A stretch of DNA of 10,683 bases. Origin: Clostridia bacterium (GTDB lineage: Bacteria > Bacillota > Clostridia > Christensenellales > UBA1242). The translations under genes were made by a program, and so were the position numbers. Positions 1-6,323 of this stretch are shown here, piece after piece (position 1 is the first letter of the stretch; each line of letters starts with the position of its first letter). The DNA lies in the NCBI GenBank assembly GCA_017456465.1, contig JAFTJJ010000111.1, forward strand, positions 1 to 10,683. Reading direction: 5' to 3'. The notes below the pieces were generated by a model. That model was not told the DNA's origin. It ran no database searches and saw nothing but the letters and a program-made list of their open reading frames with translations.

Positions 1-2
1 AT

Positions 3-122
3 GCTGAAATTGAAAACATCGAAAAGGGTGGTCCAATCGCCATCGCAGACTTCAACATTTTAAACAACTCAACAAAAGAAGAATTCCTCACAAATATAAA
101 TAACTTTCTGGATAACTTATAA
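3..122 (+). CDS. 3' end of an unidentified protein (partial)
   Basis: One frame stays open from the window edge to a TAA at 120-122, giving the last 39 residues of a protein whose start lies upstream. The tail begins AEIENIEKGGPIAIADFN and ends in a hydrophilic, probably helical stretch finishing NNFLDNL. It has no membrane segment and no motif that I recognise, so no function is proposed. The codon use (AAC, AAA, ATT/ATC, TTA/CTC) resembles the other genes here, and a strong terminator follows 13 bases later, both of which support a real gene end. The short ATG-initiated frame starting at base 1 stops at 63 and is a shadow. Confidence 0.7.
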   Translation, partial: AEIENIEKGGPIAIADFNILNNSTKEEFLTNINNFLDNL

Positions 123-135
123 AATTAAAAAAACA

Positions 136-167
136 AAAAACCCCGCTTTATTCTTGGCGGGGTTTTT
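136..167. terminator. Bidirectional intrinsic terminator
   Basis: CCCCGC at 141-146 pairs with GCGGGG at 157-162 around a 10-base loop. The stem is flanked by A5 (136-140) and T5 (163-167), which extend the pairing and supply a U-run on either strand. It lies between two converging genes, ending at 122 and 182, and can terminate both. Confidence 0.9.
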
Positions 168-181
168 ATTCCTTTCAAAAA

Positions 182-964
182 TTATTCTTTGTCTTCAACT
201 TTCAAGTCATCTTCATTCACTTGCTGTGCTTGATTTTCCTCATCAACCTTCACATCTTCAGTTTCTTCAACAACTGGCTCAGGTTTTGGCAGCGGTGACA
301 TATCCCACTTGAGTTTTCCATTTTCATCGCGAACAAGCTTGTCGAACGCCCATATTGCATAACCCAGCGCCACAAACACAATCAAAAACACAAACACAAA
401 AAGAGCAACTCTTCCATATCCAATTGCATGCGCGTTCAAAAAGTAATATGGATAAGCAAGCGCCCCACTTCCAAGCACAACTTCAACTCTTGACAAAATG
501 ATGAGGACATAAATAAATGGCATAATGCATGAAAATAACGGAGCAAAAACATTTATTGATCTGTGCTTTGAAAAAATAAGATAATCAACAACGAACATTA
601 TTGGACAAACAACATGCAAAATAAGACTTTGCCAATTCATCCAATAATCACCAGAAAAAGGATTTGATAAAAGTGTGTTGTAAACAAAAAATGTGATCAA
701 AATCATAACGCAAACACAAAACCTGAAAAGTGGCGCTTGCGCTGAAAGCCCTCTCTTTTCTCCATTTTTGTAATCACGCACAGTATAACACAAAAGAGCC
801 AAAACTGTGAAAAAACATAAATAATTGCTGATGTTCGTAAAGAACAAATACCAGTAATTATTGTATTTTCCATCAAATACTCCAAAACTTGCAAGAATTC
901 CGACAAAAGCGATTACCAAATAAATGCTTCTGTAAATTATTTGTGCTTTTCTATTTTGTACCAT
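182..964 (-). CDS. Pr6Pr family integral membrane protein
   Basis: A 260-residue membrane protein of unknown biochemical function. About six hydrophobic segments are visible, near residues 13-30, 37-60, 81-100, 113-132, 142-160 and 184-207. The pattern FFTNISN after helix 1, a helix with LHVVCPIMFVVDYLIF, and YPYYFLN before the last helix matches the Pr6Pr / FAR-17a-AIG1-like family as I recall it. The C-terminus (about 227-260) is a highly acidic soluble tail rich in Glu, Asp and Val, probably cytoplasmic and disordered. The start has a good ribosome binding site (AAGAGGTAGGA). The gene is last in the minus-strand run, 43 bases after the hydrolase, with its own extended -10 promoter in that gap. 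The family call rests on motif memory and helix layout; the role is unknown. Confidence 0.72.
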   Translation of the reverse strand: MVQNRKAQIIYRSIYLVIAFVGILASFGVFDGKYNNYWYLFFTNISNYLCFFTVLALLCYTVRDYKNGEKRGLSAQAPLFRFCVCVMILITFFVYNTLLSNPFSGDYWMNWQSLILHVVCPIMFVVDYLIFSKHRSINVFAPLFSCIMPFIYVLIILSRVEVVLGSGALAYPYYFLNAHAIGYGRVALFVFVFLIVFVALGYAIWAFDKLVRDENGKLKWDMSPLPKPEPVVEETEDVKVDEENQAQQVNEDDLKVEDKE

Positions 965-985
965 AATTGTCCTACCTCTTAAAAA

Positions 986-1015
986 ATTATATCACATGAC
1001 CAAAAAATCATGCAA
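986..1015 (-). promoter_or_regulatory. Extended -10 promoter for the Pr6Pr gene
   Basis: On the minus strand a perfect TATAAT (991-986) is preceded by TG one base upstream, giving the extended -10 TGATATAAT. The -35 is weak: TTGCAT at 1015-1010 with 18-bp spacing. The predicted start near 979 leaves a leader of only about 15 bases, beginning at the ribosome binding site. It overlaps the end of the hydrolase gene, so the last gene of the run may also be expressed independently. Confidence 0.6.
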
Positions 1016-1976
1016 CAAACTTGTTCACAAATTCAAAAACTTTTGAAAAATAAATCTCAGGCGCAACAGATGCTGCAAGCATGTGTTCGGCATCGTCAAT
1101 CACAAGTTTTTCTTTTGTTGATCCATCTTCAAGCAAAATTGCCGAATCATAAATTTCATCAAGCATCGAAAACGGAACAAAATCGTCAGCTGTCCCATGA
1201 ATAAAAAGCGTAGGAATTCTGCATTTAGAGAGAGCATCTGTTGAACTTGCCCTTGAAAAATCAATTCCTATTTTTTTGTTTGCATGCAATTGCGCAGAAT
1301 CAAGCAGAACACTTGCATCAAAACCAAGATAAGATTCCACCAAATATCTGAATTGATCATAAACTGAACTGTATCCACAATCAGAAACAGCAACTTTCAC
1401 ATTTTCAGACAAATTTTCAGCTGTTGACATCATGACAGAAGCCGCACCCATCGAAACTCCAAAAAGCACGATTTCGGCTTGTGCGTCACGCTTTGAAATC
1501 ATCTCAGTCCATTCGCAGAGATCAAACTTTTCATTCACCCCCATTGTGATGAACTTGCCCTCACTCTCACCATGCGCTCTTTGCCAAGGAATCAAAATAT
1601 TGAAACCCTGCTCATAAAATTTTGAGGCATAAAAAGTCATATCAAGCGGTTTCCCTCTATACCCATGCATCAAAACCACCCATTTGCTTGTTTGAGTCTC
1701 GGCAAGAATTTGATATGCTGAGAGCTTAAGATTGTCATGGCTTGTTATCTTGATTTCTGATTTTTTCGGAACATTTTCAAACCAAGAAGACGCAACAAAA
1801 AATGGATGATCATAATTTTCAAGCCCCTCAGACAAAATTTTGTCCACAACAGGCACACTTCTTGACAATGCATAATCACAAATAAATGCTCCTGCTCCAA
1901 AAAAAGTGGCAATATGTGTCACCACAATTGTCACAAGCAAAACACAAATAGCAATTATTCTTCCCTTTTTACTCAT
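1008..1976 (-). CDS. Membrane-anchored alpha/beta hydrolase (serine hydrolase)
   Basis: A 322-residue alpha/beta hydrolase resembling the YqkD/COG1073-type group. Residues about 6-32 form a single hydrophobic segment (signal anchor), so the catalytic domain probably lies outside the membrane. Visible motifs, numbered from the chosen start: HGYRG at 104-108 (oxyanion region), nucleophile elbow GVSMG with Ser175, acid in HGTADDFVP (Asp264 likely), and base His298 in DDAEHML. The triad is complete, so activity as an esterase or peptidase-like enzyme is expected; the substrate cannot be read. The start is the second of two ATGs (MSMSKK): AAAAGAG directly abuts the first ATG but sits 6 bases before the second. 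The gene follows the reductase by 34 bases with no visible promoter of its own, so co-transcription is likely. It ends in TGA. Confidence 0.85.
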   Translation of the reverse strand: MSKKGRIIAICVLLVTIVVTHIATFFGAGAFICDYALSRSVPVVDKILSEGLENYDHPFFVASSWFENVPKKSEIKITSHDNLKLSAYQILAETQTSKWVVLMHGYRGKPLDMTFYASKFYEQGFNILIPWQRAHGESEGKFITMGVNEKFDLCEWTEMISKRDAQAEIVLFGVSMGAASVMMSTAENLSENVKVAVSDCGYSSVYDQFRYLVESYLGFDASVLLDSAQLHANKKIGIDFSRASSTDALSKCRIPTLFIHGTADDFVPFSMLDEIYDSAILLEDGSTKEKLVIDDAEHMLAASVAPEIYFSKVFEFVNKFVA

Positions 1977-1982
1977 ACTCAT

Positions 1983-1989
1983 CTCTTTT
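1983..1989 (-). promoter_or_regulatory. Ribosome binding site deciding the hydrolase start
   Basis: AAAAGAG on the minus strand lies 6 bases before the ATG at 1976 and touches the ATG at 1982. The spacing favours the start at 1976. The match to consensus is only moderate. Confidence 0.5.
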
Positions 1990-2010
1990 GAATTTTTTGT
2001 TGTAAAAATG

Positions 2011-2883
2011 TTATTTATTTAAGTAATTTATTACAGATAGTCCAGCCTTCATTCCATCACTCACAGCTTTGGCAATTTGATAAGGCGTTCCATTAATGTC
2101 ACCACAAGCAAAAACACCATTGATGTTCGTTTGCATTTTTTCATCCACAACAATGTGTCCATCATTCGTTTTGGTGAGTCCCAAAAGCTTTGTTATTGCA
2201 CTTGCACCAATACTGCCTTCTGCAATAAAAACACCATCAAATTCTTGTGATCTTGCATCATCAAAAACCACTTTGACATTTCTGTTTTCACCATTTTTAA
2301 TTTCAACAATCTTTGATTCTTCATTGTTTCTAATATATTTTGGCAAAATATTGTGAGCTTTTGCGTTCAAAAGAAGTGTCACGTCATCTGTCACATCTAA
2401 AAGATGCTTGAATTCTGCAAAAGCAAACTCAGATTCACCAATAACAGCCACTTTCTTGTTTTTATAAAAAAATCCATCACACAGTGCGCAATAACTCACC
2501 CCCTGATTCACATTGATCATGAAGTCTGAATTTGTTTTTTGCTCTTTGCCCATTGCAAGAATCAAACTTTTCGAGTGAAACTCTTTGCCGCCAGCTGAGA
2601 CCTCAAACAAGTTGTTTTCATAATCATGGCTCACTGATGACACTTCTTCATCAAAAACACTTGCGCCAAGACTTTTCACTTGATTTATTCCAGTCAAATA
2701 AACATCTTTCCCCGATGCACCAAAAATCCCATAAAAGTTTTCAATTTGATTGGCTTTTGCAAGTGAACCAATGCCAGATTTGTGAATCAGCAAAACTTTC
2801 TTGTTTGCACGAACAAGATAAATACCAGCTTGCACTCCAGCTGGTCCACCACCGATAATTATTGTATCAAAAATGTTTGTCAT
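2011..2883 (-). CDS. Thioredoxin reductase-like flavoprotein lacking NADPH motifs
   Basis: A 290-residue flavoprotein with the thioredoxin reductase fold. Visible parts: FAD-binding GGGPAG at 11-16, redox pair CALC (Cys132, Cys135) followed by DG, and the second FAD motif VFACGDING near 257-265. Length is close to the usual 300-320. The NAD(P)H domain is atypical: the usual GxGxxA reads GESEFA (149-154) and the HRRxxxR motif that grips the NADPH phosphate reads LNAKAHN (about 172-178). Loss of both is the mark of the clostridial ferredoxin-dependent flavin thioredoxin reductases, so reduction by ferredoxin or another donor rather than NADPH is an inference. GSLAKANQIENFYG (39-52) also fits that branch as I remember it. 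No thioredoxin gene is adjacent. The second ATG (MTNIF) is chosen because GGTGA lies 5 bases before it, while the ATG at 2895 has no binding site and coincides with the predicted transcript start. Confidence 0.82.
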   Translation of the reverse strand: MTNIFDTIIIGGGPAGVQAGIYLVRANKKVLLIHKSGIGSLAKANQIENFYGIFGASGKDVYLTGINQVKSLGASVFDEEVSSVSHDYENNLFEVSAGGKEFHSKSLILAMGKEQKTNSDFMINVNQGVSYCALCDGFFYKNKKVAVIGESEFAFAEFKHLLDVTDDVTLLLNAKAHNILPKYIRNNEESKIVEIKNGENRNVKVVFDDARSQEFDGVFIAEGSIGASAITKLLGLTKTNDGHIVVDEKMQTNINGVFACGDINGTPYQIAKAVSDGMKAGLSVINYLNK

Positions 2884-2888
2884 AATCT

Positions 2889-2893
2889 TCACC
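2889..2893 (-). promoter_or_regulatory. Ribosome binding site deciding the reductase start
   Basis: GGTGA on the minus strand lies 5 bases before the ATG at 2883. The upstream in-frame ATG at 2895 has only AT-rich sequence before it, so translation from 2883 is preferred. This places GGGPAG eleven residues from the N-terminus, as is usual for the family. Confidence 0.6.
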
Positions 2894-2901
2894 ATACATT
2901 T

Positions 2902-2931
2902 ATATTATCATAAAATTAATGCCACTGTTAA
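2902..2931 (-). promoter_or_regulatory. Promoter of the reductase-hydrolase run
   Basis: On the minus strand TTAACA (2931-2926, 5 of 6 matches to the -35 consensus) is followed after 18 bp by TAATAT (2907-2902), preceded by TG to give an extended -10. The predicted start is near 2895, which gives a leader of about 12 bases to the ATG at 2883. Confidence 0.5.
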
Positions 2932-2964
2932 CTGTTTTTAACATATTTATTGTGTGCAACGCCT

Positions 2965-2970
2965 TATAAT
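2965..2970 (+). promoter_or_regulatory. -10 element of the dapA-glmS promoter
   Basis: A perfect TATAAT, about 55 bases before the dapA start. No good -35 exists at 16-18 bp; the nearest likeness, TTAACA at 2938-2943, is 21 bp away. Activator help or a weak promoter is possible. The implied leader is about 49 bases, too short for a lysine riboswitch. Confidence 0.45.
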
Positions 2971-3025
2971 TTCCTTTCACAATTTTCTCATGCGTTCAAT
3001 ATATTACATTATGGAGAAAATACAT

Positions 3026-3910
3026 ATGGAATTAAAAGGAACTTACACAGCTCTTGTCACGCCATTCAAAAACAACAAAGGCGTGGATTATGAGGCACTC
3101 AAAAAATTAATAAATTTGCAAATAGATTCAGAAGTTTCAGGCATTGTTCTTTTTGGAACAACTGGTGAATCACCAACTCTGGACGCTTACGAAAAGCATA
3201 AAATTCTTGAAATTGCTGAACACCTCACAAAAGATAAAATCAATCTAATCATTGGAATTTCTTCAAACAACACAGAAAAAGCCATAAATGAAATCAAAGG
3301 GTTCAGTTCGTCATCCGCAAAAGCATTTCTCGTTGGCACGCCGTTTTATAACAAACCAACAGAAAAGGGAGTCATCACCCACTTCACAAAAATCGCAAAT
3401 CAGTCTTACAAACCCATAATTTTATATAATGTTCCGTCAAGAACAGGAACAAATATTTCTCTTTCGGCAATCAAGCAACTCTGTTCCCATCCAAACATCG
3501 TTGGAATCAAAGAAGCTGGCGGAAACTTTGATTATATTTCAAAGTTAATGCTCATGAGATCATCAAAATTTGCAATTCTTTCGGGAAATGACAATCAAAC
3601 ACTACCAATGATGGCGCTTGGTGCAACTGGAAGCATTTCGGTTGTTTCAAATCTCGTCCCTCATGAATTTGACCTGATTTGCAAATACGCTTCTTCAGGC
3701 AGATTTGCAGCAGCAAGAACTGTCCACGAACTTCTCATGCCACTCATGAACGCATGCTTTGAGGAAACAAATCCAATCCCAATCAAATATATGCTTTCAA
3801 AAATTGGAATCATCAAAAACACACTCAGACTTCCACTTTGCTCATTGTCCTCAAAAAATAAAAAATCAATAAACAAAATAATGTCGGAATATTTTTGTAT
3901 TGGAGAATAA
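3026..3910 (+). CDS. dapA: 4-hydroxy-tetrahydrodipicolinate synthase
   Basis: Condenses pyruvate with aspartate semialdehyde, the first committed step to diaminopimelate (peptidoglycan) and lysine; cytoplasmic, usually a tetramer. The 294-residue product has the normal length and a full active site: GTTGE at 44-48, PFYNKP around Tyr108, YNVPSRTG with Tyr134 and Arg139, and the Schiff-base Lys162 in GIKEAGG. SGNDNQTLP at 186-194 is the usual glycine loop. The start is MELKGTY because GGAG lies 9 bases before it and this matches the family N-terminus; in-frame ATGs at 2954, 2990 and 3011 would add unlike residues. glmS follows after 4 bases, so both cell-wall precursor genes form one operon. 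Divergent from the reductase run. The family is well resolved, though some DapA-like aldolases share these residues; a wall-synthesis role is favoured by the neighbour. Confidence 0.93.
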   Translation: MELKGTYTALVTPFKNNKGVDYEALKKLINLQIDSEVSGIVLFGTTGESPTLDAYEKHKILEIAEHLTKDKINLIIGISSNNTEKAINEIKGFSSSSAKAFLVGTPFYNKPTEKGVITHFTKIANQSYKPIILYNVPSRTGTNISLSAIKQLCSHPNIVGIKEAGGNFDYISKLMLMRSSKFAILSGNDNQTLPMMALGATGSISVVSNLVPHEFDLICKYASSGRFAAARTVHELLMPLMNACFEETNPIPIKYMLSKIGIIKNTLRLPLCSLSSKNKKSINKIMSEYFCIGE

Positions 3911-3914
3911 GTTT

Positions 3915-5696
3915 ATGTGTGGAATTGTTGGATTTATTGGAAAAAATGCAAAAACACAAATTATTGATTGCCTCAAAAAACTCGAATATAGGGGTTATGA
4001 CAGCAGTGGCTTGGCGCTTATCAATAACAAAGACAAAATTGAAATCATCAAAGAAACTGGTTTTATTTCAAACATCGAAAATTTGAGCAACAATATGTTT
4101 GATGACCTAGAAATTGGCATCGGTCACACAAGATGGGCAACGACTGGCAAAGTCACAAAAGAAAACGCACATCCACATGTGTCAAATAACGGTCGTTTTG
4201 CAATTGTTCATAATGGAATAATTGAAAATTACGAAGCAATAAAGTCAGATTTGTCACACAAGGGATACACGTTTTCAAGTGAAACAGACTCAGAAGTTGT
4301 GGCCATCCTTTTGGAAGAAAATGCAAAAACTGCAAAATCCGTCATTGAAAATATAAAATTAACCACAAAAATACTTGAAGGATCATTTTCTCTTGCAATT
4401 TTGGACACGCATTCACCAGACAAAATTTTTGCAACAAAAAAAGATATGCCGCTTTTTGTGAGCGCGGGTGCAGACTTTGCAAGCATCGCAAGTGCAGTCG
4501 TTGGTCTCCCACATGATGCGATCCAATACATAATGCTTGAAAATCATGATATTGCAGAAATATCATTAAACACTATTAAAGTTTGGCAAAATGAAGAAAT
4601 GGTTGACAGAAGAGTGCAAAAAATAACAAAAGATGACTTAAATCACACCATGCATAATCACAAACATTACATGATCAAAGAAATTTTTGAAGAACAAGTC
4701 GCTCTTGAAAAAACAGCCGAAGCATTTTCATCTCTGAAACCTAGTGCAAAAAAAGAAATTCTTGATTTGTTCGCCTCACACAAAAGAATCCATCTCGTTG
4801 CTTGCGGAACAGCCTATCACGCTTGCCTTGTGGGAGCATCACTGCTTGAAAGCATCGGATTTGATTGTTCATGCCATATTGCAAGTGAATTCAAATATTT
4901 CCCACCAAATCTTAATGACAAATGCCTTTGCATTTTTGTCAGCCAAAGTGGAGAAACAGCTGACACAATTGGTTGCTTGAAACTTGTTCAAGAAAAAGGA
5001 ATCAAATGTCTTTCCATCACAAACGTCGAATCTTCAACCATTGCCCACATTTCTGATCATCTCTTGATGACCAAGGCGGGCACAGAAGTTGCAGTTGCAA
5101 GCACAAAAGCATATAATTGCCAATGTCTCATCTTCTATCTTCTCACACAAGCAATTTCAAAAAATAATCAAGTTATTAGCATAAAAAACCTCAAAATTGA
5201 TAAAATTTTACAAACAATAAATCAAATTTCAAAATTATCACAAATAATTGCAACATTCAAAAAGGTGTTCTTTATTGGTCGTGGACTTGATTCATTGACT
5301 GCAAAAGAAGGCAGCCTCAAGCTCAAAGAAATAACTTATATCCCTTCTGAAAGTTATCCAGCAGGAGAACTCAAGCACGGAACTCTTTCTCTTGTTGACG
5401 ATGAATCGCTTTCAATTGTGATTCTCACTCAAAAGTCAACAATTCACAAAACCATGAACGCAGTTTCCGAAATTAAGGCTCGAGGCGGATTCACTCTTGT
5501 TGTTACACCATTTGATGAAATTCAGCCAAATCATGAAATTGATTACGTTTTCCATTTGCCAATCTTGAAAAATGAACAGCATTACCCATTGATTTCAATC
5601 ATCCCTCTTCAACTTTTTGCATATTTCACAAGCATTGAAAAGGGCATCAACCCCGACAAACCCCGAAACCTTGCAAAATCAGTCACTGTGGAATAA
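3915..5696 (+). CDS. glmS: Glutamine-fructose-6-phosphate aminotransferase (isomerizing)
   Basis: Makes glucosamine-6-phosphate from fructose-6-phosphate and glutamine, the entry to UDP-GlcNAc and peptidoglycan; cytoplasmic. The 593-residue length is normal (about 600). The start MCGIVGFIG exposes the nucleophilic Cys after Met removal. The N-terminal class II glutaminase domain (about 1-220) shows YRGYDSSG, HTRWATTG at 71-78, NAHPH, HNGIIENY at 99-106 and ETDSE. Two SIS sugar-binding domains follow: ACGTAYHA (296-303), SQSGETADT (343-351), ASTKAYN, and GELKHGTLSLVD with catalytic-type His488. HTRWATTG carries Thr where most family members have His (HTRWATHG). The binding site GGAG overlaps the last dapA codons, 9 bases before the ATG. 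The 4-bp gap leaves no room for a glmS ribozyme directly upstream. A terminator follows. Confidence 0.96.
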   Translation: MCGIVGFIGKNAKTQIIDCLKKLEYRGYDSSGLALINNKDKIEIIKETGFISNIENLSNNMFDDLEIGIGHTRWATTGKVTKENAHPHVSNNGRFAIVHNGIIENYEAIKSDLSHKGYTFSSETDSEVVAILLEENAKTAKSVIENIKLTTKILEGSFSLAILDTHSPDKIFATKKDMPLFVSAGADFASIASAVVGLPHDAIQYIMLENHDIAEISLNTIKVWQNEEMVDRRVQKITKDDLNHTMHNHKHYMIKEIFEEQVALEKTAEAFSSLKPSAKKEILDLFASHKRIHLVACGTAYHACLVGASLLESIGFDCSCHIASEFKYFPPNLNDKCLCIFVSQSGETADTIGCLKLVQEKGIKCLSITNVESSTIAHISDHLLMTKAGTEVAVASTKAYNCQCLIFYLLTQAISKNNQVISIKNLKIDKILQTINQISKLSQIIATFKKVFFIGRGLDSLTAKEGSLKLKEITYIPSESYPAGELKHGTLSLVDDESLSIVILTQKSTIHKTMNAVSEIKARGGFTLVVTPFDEIQPNHEIDYVFHLPILKNEQHYPLISIIPLQLFAYFTSIEKGINPDKPRNLAKSVTVE

Positions 5697-5715
5697 TTCT
5701 GTACAAAACCAGCAC

Positions 5716-5745
5716 AAAAAAAAGACTACCAGTGGTAGTCTTTTT
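5716..5745. terminator. Bidirectional intrinsic terminator
   Basis: GACTACC at 5724-5730 pairs with GGTAGTC at 5734-5740 around a 3-base loop. A8 (5716-5723) precedes and T5 (5741-5745) follows, so it works on both strands. It separates glmS (ends 5696) from the converging minus-strand gene that ends at 5756. Confidence 0.9.
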
Positions 5746-5755
5746 ACTTTTGTTC

Positions 5756-6259
5756 TTAAGCCTCTGACTGAGATTCTGTGAGATCTTGAATGTTAAATAT
5801 TTTGTAATATGGTTCAAGTCCCTTGCCTGATCTTATTGATTTAATAACTTCTTTTTCTTTGCCTTTTTCAGCCCACTCAAAAGTTGTTGCGAGCATAAAT
5901 CCAATTGGATCTGTCGTTCCATCATAGCTCACTGTTGGACAACCGAACACACCTTCAAATGTTTTTCTGAGTCCATCAATCACTGTTTTGTTCATTTTTG
6001 AAACAATCATGTCAGTTGTTGCTCTTGCACAAACAGCAGGCCTCACATATGACACTTGCAATGTGTCCAAAATCTTTGAGTAAGTCACAAACATTGCATG
6101 AGACTGCTCATTCATGCTGAATGTCAAACAAACACTTTGGTCAGTTTCTTGAACATTCAAAATGATTTGCTGAGGTTTCACTTCCTCATTTTTCACGTTA
6201 TATTTGAAAGTTTTGAGAGCTTTATTTCTTAAAAACTCAATTTTTTCTTGTTTGTTCAT
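5756..6259 (-). CDS. Hypothetical protein of 167 residues
   Basis: A soluble protein of no family that I recognise. There is no signal peptide or membrane segment. The N-terminus (1-25) is a basic amphipathic helix-like stretch, the middle (about 30-75) alternates as beta strands (QQIILNVQ, SVCLTFSMN, AMFVTYSKI, LQVSYVRP), and residues 85-150 look helical with GVFGCPTVSYDGTTDP as the most distinctive segment. An alpha/beta domain is the most that can be said. The gene is supported by codon use like its neighbours, a good binding site (AGGTGA, 6 bases before ATG), a near-consensus promoter just upstream and a terminator just downstream. It follows rel by 64 bases on the same strand, with no terminator between, so it may also receive rel read-through. 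Confidence 0.85.
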   Translation of the reverse strand: MNKQEKIEFLRNKALKTFKYNVKNEEVKPQQIILNVQETDQSVCLTFSMNEQSHAMFVTYSKILDTLQVSYVRPAVCARATTDMIVSKMNKTVIDGLRKTFEGVFGCPTVSYDGTTDPIGFMLATTFEWAEKGKEKEVIKSIRSGKGLEPYYKIFNIQDLTESQSEA

Positions 6260-6283
6260 TACCCATCACCTCTTGCAAGATGT

Positions 6284-6312
6284 ATTTTACAATATGAAGC
6301 AACAATTGTCAA
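6284..6312 (-). promoter_or_regulatory. Near-consensus SigA-type promoter of the 167-aa protein
   Basis: On the minus strand a perfect TTGACA (6312-6307), exactly 17 bp of spacer, and TAAAAT (6289-6284, 5 of 6). This is the best-matching promoter in the window. Predicted start near 6277, about 17 bases before the ATG. It lies in the 64-base gap after rel. Confidence 0.8.
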
Positions 6313-6323
6313 TAGCCAGTTCT

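Noticed and set aside
2927..2942. Inverted repeat GTTAA-N6-TTAAC between the divergent promoters
   Set aside because: A 5-bp arm in AT-rich DNA is expected by chance and I cannot tie it to a known regulator. It does overlap the -35 of the reductase promoter.
2954..3025. Longer dapA starting upstream (in-frame ATGs at 2954, 2990, 3011)
   Set aside because: The extra residues do not match the family N-terminus, the -10 at 2965-2970 lies inside them, and GGAG is correctly spaced only for the ATG at 3026.
2896..3025. Lysine riboswitch before dapA
   Set aside because: The leader after the predicted transcript start is about 49 bases and shows no extended stem structure; lysine riboswitches are far longer.
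3911..3914. glmS ribozyme or riboswitch before glmS
   Set aside because: Only 4 bases separate dapA and glmS; there is no room for such an RNA outside coding sequence.
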